From positions 682,001 to 746,000 of the forward strand of contig NZ_BBXF01000005.1 in the NCBI RefSeq assembly GCF_001570585.1: a stretch of DNA of 64,000 bases, given 5' to 3'. The translations under genes were made by a program, and so were the position numbers. The notes beneath the pieces were generated by a model. The model saw only the letters and a program-made list of their open reading frames with translations, was not told where the DNA came from and made no database searches. The stretch is from Herbidospora daliensis (GTDB lineage: Bacteria; Actinomycetota; Actinomycetes; Streptosporangiales; Streptosporangiaceae). This document shows positions 35,226-43,818 of the stretch, in pieces (position 1 is the stretch's first letter; each line of letters begins with the position of its first letter).

Positions 35226-36239
35226 GTGCTCGTCGTGGTTCTGTCGCGCGGCGGCTCCCCGGCCGGTTCCGACCTGGCCGTGCTGGCGGTCACGACCGTG
35301 CTCGTCGTGGCGGGCGGCGCGCTGCTCGACCGGCGGCCGCTGCCCGGCCTCGCGTTCCTGCTGGTCACGTTGCCGGTCGGCGGGCTGCTCTCCGTCGGGG
35401 TGCTGCCGTTCGCCCAGTTCGCCGTGGTCGCCTTCGGCCTCTACCGGATCGCCGCCACCGCCGCCCGGCGCGTCTCGTCGATCGCGCTGGCCGCCGCGGC
35501 GGGCGTGGAGATCCTCTGCCTGCTGTCCGCCCCGCCCGTCTCCTTCGTGCTGGTGCTGGTCACCGTGATCGCCTGGTTGCTCGGCCGGGCCGTCGGGCAG
35601 GCCGGCGAGCACGCCGCGGCCCGCGTGGGCTGGACCGCCGCCCAGGCCGTCGCCGACGAGCGGCTGCGCATCTCCCGCGAGCTGCACGACACGGTCGCCC
35701 ACTCCATCGGGGTGATCGCCTTCCAGGCCGGGGCCGCCCGGCGGGTGATCGGCACCCGGCCCGAGGAGGCGGCGCGGGCGCTCGGCGAGATCGAGACGGC
35801 CGGGCGCGAGGTGCTCACCGGGCTGCGCCGCATGCTGGTGGCGCTGCGCGACGGCGACCCGGCCCCCTCGGGCGGGCTGGCCGACCTGTCGCGGCTCGCC
35901 TCGACGGGGGTGCGCGTGGAGTTCAGGGAACTCGGTGCGCGGCGGACGTTGCCGCCGGAGGTCGACATGGCGGCGTACCGGATCATTCAGGAGGCGGTCA
36001 CCAACGTGGCCCGGCACGCCGCGACCGGCTCGTGCGCGGTGACCGTCGACTACCGGGAGGCCGAGGTGGCCGTCGAGGTCGTCGACGGCGGCCGGGGCGG
36101 CCGGGGGCCGGTCGTGCCGGGCTTCGGGCTGGCCGGCATGCGGGAGCGGGCCACGCTGCTGGGCGGCGTGTTCACCGCCGGTCCGGTGCCCGGCGGCGGG
36201 TTCCGGGTCGCGGCCAGCCTGCCGGTGGAGGCACGATGA
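35226..36239 (+). CDS. Two-component sensor histidine kinase (NarL-partner type)
   Basis: A 337-residue membrane kinase. Four or five hydrophobic segments cover residues 1-130. The dimerisation and phosphoacceptor helix is DERLRISRELHDTVAHSIGVIAFQAGAARR. The ATPase domain has IIQEAVTNVARHA, VVDGGRGG and GFGLAGMRERATLLGG. This is the HisKA_3 class. The assigned GTG start lacks a ribosome site, and an upstream ATG in frame is cut off by a stop, so expression of the kinase is uncertain. Its stop overlaps the response regulator ATG. Confidence 0.88.
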   Translation: MLVVVLSRGGSPAGSDLAVLAVTTVLVVAGGALLDRRPLPGLAFLLVTLPVGGLLSVGVLPFAQFAVVAFGLYRIAATAARRVSSIALAAAAGVEILCLLSAPPVSFVLVLVTVIAWLLGRAVGQAGEHAAARVGWTAAQAVADERLRISRELHDTVAHSIGVIAFQAGAARRVIGTRPEEAARALGEIETAGREVLTGLRRMLVALRDGDPAPSGGLADLSRLASTGVRVEFRELGARRTLPPEVDMAAYRIIQEAVTNVARHAATGSCAVTVDYREAEVAVEVVDGGRGGRGPVVPGFGLAGMRERATLLGGVFTAGPVPGGGFRVAASLPVEAR

Positions 36240-36883
36240 CCGTGCGCGTGCTGCTGGCCGACGACCAGCCGCTGATCCGGGCCGCGCTGCGAATGGTCAT
36301 CGCCGACGCGCCCGGCCTGGAGGTCGCCGGAGAGGCCGGGACCGGCGCCGACGCGGTCCGCCTCACCCGCGAACTCGGCCCCGACGTGGTCGTGATGGAC
36401 CTCCGCATGCCCGGCATGGACGGCGTCGAGGCGACCCGGCGCATCACCGAGGCGGGCGGCGGCGCGCGGGTGGTCGTGCTGACGACCTTCGACGACGACG
36501 AGAACGTCTACGGCGCTCTGCGCGCCGGAGCGGCCGGGTTCCTGGTGAAGGACATGGCGCTCGACGACATCCTGAGCGCGGTGCGGGTGGTCGCCGCCGG
36601 TGACGCCCTGATCGCACCCGCCGTGACCCGGCGGCTGATCGCGGCCTTCGCGGCCCGCCCGCGGGCCCGTCCGGAACACCGGGCGCTGAGCGTGATCACC
36701 GAACGCGAGCGCGAGGTCCTCACCCTGATCGGGCGCGGCCGGTCGAACGCCGAGATCGCGGCCGAGTTGTTCATCACCCCGGCGACGGTCAAGGCCCACG
36801 TGACCCGGCTCCTGGTGAAGCTGGCCGCCCGCGACCGGGTGCAGTTGGTGATCATCGCGTACGAGACCGGCCTGGCACCCTAA
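36236..36883 (+). CDS. NarL/FixJ-family response regulator
   Basis: A 215-residue DNA-binding regulator. The receiver has acidic D9-D10, phosphoacceptor D55 (VVMDLRMPGMDG), the conserved T in VVLTTF and K105 (GFLVKDM). The LuxR-type helix-turn-helix is at residues 150-207 (LTLIGRGRSNAEIAAELFITPATVKAHVTRLLVKL). ATGA overlap with the kinase indicates one coupled two-component unit. The target genes are not evident; no ABC exporter pair follows. Confidence 0.94.
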   Translation: MTVRVLLADDQPLIRAALRMVIADAPGLEVAGEAGTGADAVRLTRELGPDVVVMDLRMPGMDGVEATRRITEAGGGARVVVLTTFDDDENVYGALRAGAAGFLVKDMALDDILSAVRVVAAGDALIAPAVTRRLIAAFAARPRARPEHRALSVITEREREVLTLIGRGRSNAEIAAELFITPATVKAHVTRLLVKLAARDRVQLVIIAYETGLAP

Positions 36884-37725
36884 GCCTGGACGGCGGCCTC
36901 CACGAACGCGCGCACCAGCCGCTCCTGGCGGCCGGGCACGAAGGCCAGCGACACCGGGATCGGCGGGGCGTCGCACAGCGGCACGAACGTCACGGCGGGG
37001 TGCACCGACCGCCGCATGGCGACCTCCGGCACGACCCCGATGCCGCGCCCGGCCGCGACCGACTCGATCCACTCGTCGAAGTTCTCGGTCTCGACGACGG
37101 CGCGGGGCTGCCGGTCGGGCCACGACCACGGGCCGGTGGTCCCGCTCAGGACGTTCACGACCAGGGGCCAGTCGGGGATCTCGTCCCAGTCGACGTGGTC
37201 GAGCGCGGCCAGCTCGCAGTCGGCGGAGCAGACCGCCACCCGGGCCTCGTCGAAGAGATGGACGAGCCGCAGCTCGCCCGAGGTGGGCGACCTCGGGTCG
37301 CCGCGCAGCAGCGCGACGTCGACCGTGCCGCGTTCGACGGCCGCGATCACGTCGTCGGCGCGGACCATGACGACCGTGCTCCCGGTCGCCTCCTCGAACC
37401 GGGTGACGATCTCCTGCGCCCACGGGTCGGGCAGCAGCCAGCTGAACCCCAGCCGGAGCCTGCTCTGGTGCCGGGCCGTCGCCACGGCGCGGTCGACGTC
37501 GGCCAGCACCCGCTCGGCGTCGTCGAGGAACTGCCGTCCCTCGCACGTCAGCTCGACGTGCCGGGAGCTCCGGTCGAGCAGCCGCACCTGGAGCACGTCC
37601 TCCAGCTGGCGGATGGTCCGGCTCAGGGCGGGCTGGGTGAGCGCCATCTCGTCGGCGGCGCGGGTGAAGGACCCCAGCCGGGCCACCGTGACGAACGCCC
37701 GCAGATGGCGGAGCTCAACATCCAT
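36880..37725 (-). CDS. LysR family transcriptional regulator
   Basis: A 281-residue regulator starting MDVELRHLRAFVTVARLGSFTRAADEMALTQPALSRTIRQLEDVLQVRLLDRSSRHVEL, the standard LysR winged helix. The rest is a periplasmic-binding-like effector domain. The frame is open upstream to 37803 but the family start is at 37725, where no ribosome site is present. It is divergent from the nitronate monooxygenase gene 93 bp away and should regulate it. Its 3' end abuts the convergent response regulator gene. Confidence 0.92.
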   Translation of the reverse strand: MDVELRHLRAFVTVARLGSFTRAADEMALTQPALSRTIRQLEDVLQVRLLDRSSRHVELTCEGRQFLDDAERVLADVDRAVATARHQSRLRLGFSWLLPDPWAQEIVTRFEEATGSTVVMVRADDVIAAVERGTVDVALLRGDPRSPTSGELRLVHLFDEARVAVCSADCELAALDHVDWDEIPDWPLVVNVLSGTTGPWSWPDRQPRAVVETENFDEWIESVAAGRGIGVVPEVAMRRSVHPAVTFVPLCDAPPIPVSLAFVPGRQERLVRAFVEAAVQA

Positions 37726-37817
37726 AACCGTCAAGCATAGATGCACGACAATAGGCATTTCCGGAAGCCCCGGGGCCGCTCTAGCGTCGGAGTGACGACG
37801 CACCGAAAGGATCGATC

Positions 37818-38855
37818 GTGCACAGTGTCCTCACCGGTCTGGGACTGACCTCCCCCGTCCTGGCGGCTCCGATGGCCGGCGGGGCCAGCACCCCGGCGTT
37901 GGTGATCGCGGCGGCGAAGGCCGGTGGCCTCGGGTTCGTCGCCGCGGGCTACAAGACCCCCGATCTGCTCGCCGAGCAGATCGGCCAGGTCCGCGCGGCG
38001 GGCGTGCTCTTCGGGGTGAACGTCTTCGCCCCCAACCCCGTCCCCGTCGACCCGGCCCTCTACCGCGCGTACGCCGACCTGCTGCGCGCCGAGGCCGACC
38101 GCTACGGCGTGGAGGTCGGCGGCGGCACGCCGACCGAGGACGACGACCACTGGCACGAGAAGATCGACCTGCTGCTGACCGACCCGGTCCCGGTGGTGAG
38201 CTTCACCTTCGGCCTGCCCGACGCCCGGACCGTCGCGGCCCTGCGCGCGGCCGGCACCCTCGTCGTGCAAACCGTCACCTCGGCCGAGGAGGCCAGGGCC
38301 GCCGCCGAGCTGGGCGTGGATCTCCTCGCGGTCCAGGCGTCCGCCGCCGGCGGCCACTCGGGCACCCTCACGCCCGAGCGGGTCCCGCCGGAGACGCCCC
38401 TCCCCCAGCTGCTCGGCGAGGTCGGGGCGGCCGTGCGGCTGCCGCTGATCGGCGCGGGCGGCATCGCGACCCCGACCGCCGTCGGCACCGCCCTGGCCAC
38501 CGGAGCCGCCGCGGTGAGCGTCGGCACGGTGCTGCTGCGCTCCGACGAGAGCGGCGCGTCGACCCCGCACCGCGACGCCCTGGCCGACACCCGGCGGCGC
38601 TGCACGGTGATCACCCGCGCCTTCACCGGCCGCCCGGCCCGGGGGCTGCGCAACGAGTTCACCGACCGCTACACCGCCCAGGCCCCATTGGGCTATCCCG
38701 CCCTCCACCACCTGACCAGCCCGATCCGCAAGGCCGCCGCCGCCAAGGGCGACGCGGAAAGGGTCAATCTGTGGGCCGGCACCGGCTACCACAACGCCAC
38801 GGCCGAACCCGCGACGCGCATCCTGACGGGTCTCACGCGCCGGTTGTGGCTCTGA
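37818..38855 (+). CDS. Nitronate monooxygenase (2-nitropropane dioxygenase family)
   Basis: A 345-residue FMN-dependent TIM-barrel enzyme that oxidises alkyl nitronates such as propionate 3-nitronate. The N-terminal LTSPVLAAPMAGGAS and FVAAGYKTPDLL, the LLAVQASAAGGHSGTL phosphate/histidine segment and the GAGGIATPTAVGTALATGAAAVSVGTVLL FMN-phosphate loop are present. GAAAGGAT precedes the GTG start. The divergent LysR gene is the likely regulator. Confidence 0.92.
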   Translation: MHSVLTGLGLTSPVLAAPMAGGASTPALVIAAAKAGGLGFVAAGYKTPDLLAEQIGQVRAAGVLFGVNVFAPNPVPVDPALYRAYADLLRAEADRYGVEVGGGTPTEDDDHWHEKIDLLLTDPVPVVSFTFGLPDARTVAALRAAGTLVVQTVTSAEEARAAAELGVDLLAVQASAAGGHSGTLTPERVPPETPLPQLLGEVGAAVRLPLIGAGGIATPTAVGTALATGAAAVSVGTVLLRSDESGASTPHRDALADTRRRCTVITRAFTGRPARGLRNEFTDRYTAQAPLGYPALHHLTSPIRKAAAAKGDAERVNLWAGTGYHNATAEPATRILTGLTRRLWL

Positions 38856-38979
38856 CGGATCGCGGCGCGAATTCTTCGTAGCGCTATTTCCGTCATCGGC
38901 CCGAATTCGATTTCCGCGGCCCGAAAAGCCGCGCAGGTGAACCGTCTCACTTAGCGGGATCCCCGCTTCTCACCATCGC

Positions 38980-39003
38980 GTTTCCGGTTTATGAACGGCG
39001 TGA
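38980..39003 (+). promoter_or_regulatory. 24-bp upstream element of secreted three-repeat protein copy B
   Basis: It is identical to the element at 19955-19978 upstream of copy A, in the same orientation relative to its gene and 27 nt from the start codon. Conservation while the rest of the leader has diverged points to a regulatory site. Confidence 0.55.
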
Positions 39004-39030
39004 GAACTTCTCCCCACCGGAAGGAAACCC

Positions 39031-40110
39031 GTGACGCGATTATCAAGAATCCTGCTGGCGGTCGCGATCGCCCTCGGCCTCGTGCAGGTCGCCACCAGCC
39101 CCGCGCAGGCCGCCGTGCCGAACCGCTGGGGCTACGCCTACGTCAACGTCCCCGTCGGCGTCCCCAGCCTCGCCCACCAGGCTGGAAGCTGGCCGGGCGG
39201 CTTCAACGTGAGCGTCACCCCGGGCGGGGCCGGCGAGACGATCGTCCGGTTCCCGCAGATCGCCGGGCCGGGCGGCGTCGCCCACGCCACCGCCGTGTCG
39301 ACCGGGCCGCACATCTGCCAGGTCGCCAAGTGGATGCCCATCGGCCCCGACCAGATCGTCGTGGTCAGGTGTCACCAGTTCGGCGGCGCGCCGACCACCG
39401 TTCCGTTCACGGTCACCTGGTCGGAGAGCACGCCCCCCATGGCCGGGCCCGGCACCCAGGGCTTCGGCTACGTCCACTACAACGGCGGGATCATCGCCTC
39501 CTACAACTCCGCGTTCGGCGCGAACCTCGTCAGCGTGCTGGGCGTCGGCTGGTACAAGGTCGACATGAACGGCCTCGGCTCCGCCGCCGTGGCCGGCGGC
39601 ATCCAGGTGACGGCGCAGAACGACCTGGCCCAGGCCAGGTGCAAGGTGGTCAACTGGGCGCCGGGAGCGGTCGTCCAGCAGATCGAAGTCCGGTGCTTCA
39701 ACGCGGTCAACACCCCGATGCACTCCGGCTGGAGCCTGACCTACCAGCGGGAGCGCAACATCAACGGGCGCTGGGTGCCGCCGAAGGCGTTCGGGTACAC
39801 CTTCGACCACACCCCGGCCAACCCCGGGCCCTACGCGCCGGCCCCGGCCGGCGTCAACTACAACTCGCAGGGCGGGGTCAACACGGTGCGGTCGACCGGC
39901 CTGGGCCTGCGCATGGTCACGTTCCCGCTGGTGGGATACGCGATCGACCACGTGCAGGTGACGGCCTACGGCAACAACCCCGACCACTGCAACCTGCAGT
40001 CGATCTGGAACACCATGGGCGGCGTCGCCACGGTGCGGAACGTCCAGTGCTGGACCAACGTGACCCGTGCCGACCGCGCGTCGTTCGTGTCGTACACCTC
40101 GACCCAATAG
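39031..40110 (+). CDS. Secreted three-repeat protein, copy B
   Basis: A 359-residue paralogue of the product at 18849-19928, same length and repeat layout. GTG start with GGAAGG 7 nt upstream. Signal peptide RLSRILLAVAIALGLVQVATSPAQA, then AVPNRWGYAYVNVPVG. Long identical blocks are shared, for example YQRERNINGRWVPPK and TPGGAGETIVRFPQIAG. The three repeats each keep the two cysteines. The two genes point away from each other and bound a 19-kb segment. Function unknown. Confidence 0.85.
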   Translation: MTRLSRILLAVAIALGLVQVATSPAQAAVPNRWGYAYVNVPVGVPSLAHQAGSWPGGFNVSVTPGGAGETIVRFPQIAGPGGVAHATAVSTGPHICQVAKWMPIGPDQIVVVRCHQFGGAPTTVPFTVTWSESTPPMAGPGTQGFGYVHYNGGIIASYNSAFGANLVSVLGVGWYKVDMNGLGSAAVAGGIQVTAQNDLAQARCKVVNWAPGAVVQQIEVRCFNAVNTPMHSGWSLTYQRERNINGRWVPPKAFGYTFDHTPANPGPYAPAPAGVNYNSQGGVNTVRSTGLGLRMVTFPLVGYAIDHVQVTAYGNNPDHCNLQSIWNTMGGVATVRNVQCWTNVTRADRASFVSYTSTQ

Positions 40111-40179
40111 AGAAGCGATGAGTTCTCCGCGTCGTGCCCGTCTGTACGTGTGAACCGAAACTCACGGAAGGCAGGCACG

Positions 40180-40743
40180 ATGCGGAAACTGGTCTTCGCC
40201 ATGAACCTGAGCCTCGACGGCTACGTCGCCGCACCCGGCGACGACCTCGGCTGGAGCACACCGAGCGACGAGTTGTTCCAGTGGTGGTCCGACCGGGTGG
40301 GGGCGACCGCCCTGGCGCTCTACGGGCGCAGGATGTGGGAGACGATGAGCGCCGACTGGCCGACCGCCGACCGGCGGCCCGGCGCCACCCCGGCGCACAT
40401 CGAGTTCGCCCGCCGCTGGCGGGACATGCCGAAGGCGGTGTTCTCCTCGACGATCGACACGGTCGACTGGAACACCCGCCTGGTCACCGGCGACGCGGTC
40501 ACCGAGATCACCCGGCTCAAGGCCGGAGACGGCGGCCCGATGGACGTCTGCGGCGCCACCCTCGCCGCCACCGCCATGCGGGCCGGCCTGATCGACGAGT
40601 ACGTGCTGGTCACCGCCCCGGTCCTGCTGGGCGGCGGCAGACCGTTCTTCACGGCCCTGGACGGCTGGGTGAACCTGACCCTGGTGGAGACGCGCACGTT
40701 CCCCGGCGGCGTGCTGCTGACCCGGTACGAGACGAGGCGCTGA
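40180..40743 (+). CDS. Dihydrofolate reductase-like (RibD C-terminal) protein
   Basis: A 187-residue NADPH-dependent reductase-fold protein: KLVFAMNLSLDGYVAAPGDDLGW at the start, ALYGRRMWETM, KAVFSSTIDTVDWNTRL, and GATLAATAMRAGLIDEYVLVTAPVLLGGGRPFF. Such proteins are common in actinomycetes and their substrate is usually unknown. The start at 40180 has GGAAGG upstream, better than the in-frame ATG 40150. It converges on an ECF sigma gene, a neighbour pair often seen. Confidence 0.9.
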   Translation: MRKLVFAMNLSLDGYVAAPGDDLGWSTPSDELFQWWSDRVGATALALYGRRMWETMSADWPTADRRPGATPAHIEFARRWRDMPKAVFSSTIDTVDWNTRLVTGDAVTEITRLKAGDGGPMDVCGATLAATAMRAGLIDEYVLVTAPVLLGGGRPFFTALDGWVNLTLVETRTFPGGVLLTRYETRR

Positions 40744-40745
40744 CC

Positions 40746-41669
40746 TCACAACGCCGGGGACAGGCCCAGCCAGGGTCGGTCCCTGGCGTCGAACCCGGTG
40801 AGCTCGGCGATCCGCCCGTCGACGACGTGCAGCACCGCGATCGTGTACAACCGGTGCCGCGTGTCGCCGGGGGCGCGCAGGTAGAGCGCGGCGGCGGGCA
40901 TGCGGTTGAGCGTCGTGGCGGCGCAGCGCCAGTCGTCGTGGCCGGGCCGGAAGAGCCCGCCGGAGACCCAGCCGTCCACCGCCTCCCTGGCCGTCGTGGT
41001 CACCGTGCCCGGCACCGGCAGCATCGCGAAGCGCAGGTCGTCGCGGAGCAGGGCGCTCAGCCCGTCGAGGTCGTTGCGCTCATGGGCGTCCATGTACGCC
41101 CTCACGACGCCGCGCTCCTCCTCCGACAACTCGTGCGTGGCGGGGCTGCGCCAGTCGAGGCGGCGGCCGGGCAACCGCTCGCGCACCGTCACCCGGGCCC
41201 GCTGCAACGCGCTGGTCACCGACGCGACGGTCAGCCCGAGGGTCTCGGCCGCCTTCGCCGCCGGCCAGCCCTGGACGTCGCGCAGGATGAACACCGCCCG
41301 CTGCCGGGGCGGCAGGTGCCGGACCGCGACGACGAACGCCAGCTCGATCGTCTCCCGCGCCACCACCGATTCCTGCGGGTCCTCGGGCAGCATCACGTCG
41401 GGGTAGGGCTGGAGGTCCGCCAGCCCGGCCGGCACGGGTGTGCGCTTCTCCAGGTGGTCGAGGCAGGCGTTGGTCGCGATCCGGTAGAGCCAGGTCCGCA
41501 GGCTCGCCTGCCCCTGGAACGTCTCCCGCCGGCGCCACGCCCGCAGGAGCGTCTCCTGCGTCAGGTCCTGCGCGTCCTGGTAGTTCGCGAGCATGCGGTA
41601 GCAGTGCACCTGCAGCTCACGCCGATGGCGCTCGGTCAGCAGCGCGAACCGCGCGGCGTCGTCGGTCAT
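40746..41669 (-). CDS. ECF RNA polymerase sigma factor with SnoaL-like C-terminal domain (SigG/SigJ type)
   Basis: A 307-residue sigma factor. Region 2 is HCYRMLANYQDAQDLTQETLLRAWRRRETFQGQASLRTWLYRIATNACLDHLEKR, region 4 is LPPRQRAVFILRDVQGWPAAKAAETLGLTVASVTSALQRARVTVRERL. Residues 185-300 form an NTF2/SnoaL-like domain (YMDAHERNDLDGLSALLRDDLRFAMLP) that replaces an anti-sigma factor in this class. ATG 41669 is preferred, with GGAAGG upstream; GTG 41687 is an alternative. It may control the neighbouring DHFR-like gene. Confidence 0.92.
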   Translation of the reverse strand: MTDDAARFALLTERHRRELQVHCYRMLANYQDAQDLTQETLLRAWRRRETFQGQASLRTWLYRIATNACLDHLEKRTPVPAGLADLQPYPDVMLPEDPQESVVARETIELAFVVAVRHLPPRQRAVFILRDVQGWPAAKAAETLGLTVASVTSALQRARVTVRERLPGRRLDWRSPATHELSEEERGVVRAYMDAHERNDLDGLSALLRDDLRFAMLPVPGTVTTTAREAVDGWVSGGLFRPGHDDWRCAATTLNRMPAAALYLRAPGDTRHRLYTIAVLHVVDGRIAELTGFDARDRPWLGLSPAL

Positions 41670-41735
41670 GGTCGTCGATCCTTCCACCGGGGCCTCACGA
41701 AGGAACTGACGGCCCGGCCGCGGATTTCTGATCGG

Positions 41736-42059
41736 TCAGTGACCGGCGCCCGCCAGGTTGAGGCCGACCACGCCCGCGAGGATGAGGAAGATCGACACGA
41801 TCTTGAGAGGGCTCACGTCGTCGCCGAGCAGGATCATGCCGAGGGTGGCCGTGCCGACCGCGCCGATGCCGGTCCAGACGGCGTAGGCGGTGCCGACGTC
41901 CAGGCTCTTCAGCGCGACCGCGAGCAGCCCGAAGCTGAGAACGGCGAAGCCGACGAAGGCGACGGCCGGGACGGGCACGGAGAACCCGTCGCTGAGCTTG
42001 AGCGAGTAGGCCATCGCGACCTCGAAGAGACCGGCGGCGATGAGGAGGATCCAGGCCAT
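41736..42059 (-). CDS. Small multidrug resistance (SMR) transporter, SugE/EmrE-like
   Basis: A 107-residue protein with four membrane helices. The membrane glutamate is in AWILLIAAGLFEVAMAYSLKLSDGF, and GTAYAVWTGIGAVGTATLGMILLGDDVSPLKI is the SMR signature. AAGGAG is 6 nt before the ATG. Family members export quaternary ammonium compounds or guanidinium. It is monocistronic. Confidence 0.92.
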   Translation of the reverse strand: MAWILLIAAGLFEVAMAYSLKLSDGFSVPVPAVAFVGFAVLSFGLLAVALKSLDVGTAYAVWTGIGAVGTATLGMILLGDDVSPLKIVSIFLILAGVVGLNLAGAGH

Positions 42060-42122
42060 GACGACTCCTTGTGGGAGCGTCGTCTTGGCGGTCCGGGTAC
42101 GGCGCGTCTCGTCCGGGCGGAT

Positions 42123-42134
42123 CCCGTCGTCGGG
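42123..42134 (-). promoter_or_regulatory. CCCG-ACGA-CGGG hairpin upstream of the SMR gene
   Basis: On the minus strand, 64 nt before the SMR start, a 4-bp stem closes an ACGA tetraloop, the loop of guanidine-II (mini-ykkC) riboswitch hairpins that control SugE-type exporters. That riboswitch needs two such hairpins, and I do not find a second convincing one before the start codon, so the call is weak. Confidence 0.2.
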
Positions 42135-42279
42135 CCGCATCCGGGTCAACGGCCGTGTTACGCGGATGATTCCCCCATCTCACAATTCCGCCGAAACGAT
42201 GGTGAGATCCCGACCCGTCACATTCCGCAGGGTGCCGGACATCTACCAGGTGTCCGACCACCTGCGGCAAGGAGACGCC

Positions 42280-42792
42280 GTGACACATCGAGATCGCTTC
42301 GAAGCGGTCTATGACGCGTACTACCCGGCGATACACCAGTACGCCGCCCGCCGCACCGGTTCCCCCGACGACACGGCCGACGTCATCTCCGAGACCTTCC
42401 TCACCGTCTGGCGGCGCATCGGCGACCTGCCCGAGGGCGAGGAGGCGCTGTTGTGGTTGTACGGGGTGGCCCGCCGCGTCCTGGCCAACCAGCAGCGCGG
42501 CGCGACCCGCAGGGCGGTGCTCGCCGAACGGCTGCGCGCGGAACTGGCCGCCGACCGGCCGGTCACGCCGGTCGAGCTGGAGCACGTCCGCGCCGCCTTC
42601 GACGAGTTGCGCGAACGCGACCGCGAGGTCCTGGCGCTGGCCTGCTGGGAGGGCCTGACCAGCGACCGGATCGCCAAAGTGGTGGGATGCACGGCCTTCA
42701 CCGCCCGGACCCGGCTGCATCGAGCGCGCAAGCGGCTGGCGGCGGCGCTGGAGCGGCAGGCGTCCTTGACGATCGCGATGGGAGAGACATGA
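42280..42792 (+). CDS. ECF RNA polymerase sigma factor
   Basis: A 170-residue sigma factor. Region 2 is RFEAVYDAYYPAIHQYAARRTGSPDDTADVISETFLTVWRRIGDLPEGEEALLWLYGVARRVLAN, region 4 is LRERDREVLALACWEGLTSDRIAKVVGCTAFTARTRLHRARKRL. GTG start with AAGGAG 6 nt upstream. Its stop overlaps the ATG of the CU044_5270 gene, the usual partner, which probably serves as or contains the anti-sigma factor. Confidence 0.93.
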   Translation: MTHRDRFEAVYDAYYPAIHQYAARRTGSPDDTADVISETFLTVWRRIGDLPEGEEALLWLYGVARRVLANQQRGATRRAVLAERLRAELAADRPVTPVELEHVRAAFDELRERDREVLALACWEGLTSDRIAKVVGCTAFTARTRLHRARKRLAAALERQASLTIAMGET

Positions 42793-43808
42793 GCGACATC
42801 GACCACCTGGTGAAGGCCATCGACCCCGCACCGCACGCGCCGGAGCCGGGGCCCGGCGCGCGCGAACTGCGCGAGGCGATCCTGAGCACTCAGCCACAGC
42901 CGCGCCGGACAGCCCGGCGACGGCCGTGGCGGGCCGGCGCCATCGGGCTCGCGGCGGCCGCGGCTGCGACGGCGCTGCTCCTCGACCAGGTCACCCCCAC
43001 CGCACCGCCCTCTCCCCCGGCCGCACCGGTCTCGATCCTGCTGGTCGCGGCCGCCAAAGCCGAAGCCGCCCCCACGGGGGCCTACTGGCACCTCAAGGAG
43101 TCGTCCACGGGATTGCGGTCGCGGCCGTTCGGCAAGAAGGGCGACACCTACCACCTGGAGCTCACCGGCGTGTCGGAGACGTGGGCGGCCGAGGACGGGC
43201 GCACCTGGACCGGCTTCAGGGAAATCGCCCGCCCCTCGGACCTGGCGGCCTGGCGCCGCGACGGCTCGCCGACCGAGTGGCCGATGGGGCCCGACGGCGG
43301 CGTCTACTCCACCTCCCCCGGCCAAGGCACGTTCTTCCAGAACGGCAGGAAGTCCCGGCTCTACTGGAGTGCCCTGCCGATGACCCTGAAGGAGATCCAG
43401 GCGCTGCCCACCGACCCGGAAGCGCTGAAGGAGCGCGCCCTCGAGGCGATCCGCAGAGACGACGGCGCCGGGCCGCCGGAAGCGGGCCTGCCGCGCACCC
43501 TGGCCTCGCTCCTGTACGAACTGCCCGCCTCCCCTCAGGTGCGCAGTGCCGCCTACCGGGCGCTGGCGACGCTGCCCGGGGTGCGGGTCGACGGCCCGGC
43601 CACCGACCCGCAGGGCCGGGCGGGCGTCGCCGTGACCTTCCTGATCCAGGGAGACCGCACCCCCCCGATCAGGCTGATCATCGACCCCGGCACCTCCAAG
43701 GTGCTGACCTTCGAGGTCTCCACCATGCCGAAGCAGGAGGGTTACCGGGTCAACGTGGTGCTGGAGTCGGGCTGGACCAACGCCGAGCCCGCCCCGTCGG
43801 CCCCGTAG
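42789..43808 (+). CDS. CU044_5270 family membrane-anchored protein (sigma-factor partner)
   Basis: A 339-residue single-pass protein. A 47-residue cytoplasmic part (SDIDHLVKAIDPAPHAP... RRTARRRPWRAG) precedes one membrane helix (AIGLAAAAAATALLL) and a long extracytoplasmic domain with the family pattern GAYWHLKESSTG and a final IRLIIDPGTSKVLTFEV. Its gene overlaps the sigma factor by 4 nt. Anti-sigma function is inferred from that coupling; no HxxxCxxC zinc motif is present. Confidence 0.85.
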   Translation: MSDIDHLVKAIDPAPHAPEPGPGARELREAILSTQPQPRRTARRRPWRAGAIGLAAAAAATALLLDQVTPTAPPSPPAAPVSILLVAAAKAEAAPTGAYWHLKESSTGLRSRPFGKKGDTYHLELTGVSETWAAEDGRTWTGFREIARPSDLAAWRRDGSPTEWPMGPDGGVYSTSPGQGTFFQNGRKSRLYWSALPMTLKEIQALPTDPEALKERALEAIRRDDGAGPPEAGLPRTLASLLYELPASPQVRSAAYRALATLPGVRVDGPATDPQGRAGVAVTFLIQGDRTPPIRLIIDPGTSKVLTFEVSTMPKQEGYRVNVVLESGWTNAEPAPSAP

Positions 43809-43818
43809 ACGCCGCCCG

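Noticed and set aside
42060-42180. Guanidine-II riboswitch upstream of the SMR gene
   Set aside because: Only one ACGA-looped hairpin (CCCG-ACGA-CGGG) is convincing; the second ACGA stretches nearby do not sit in a stem. Listed only as a weak feature.
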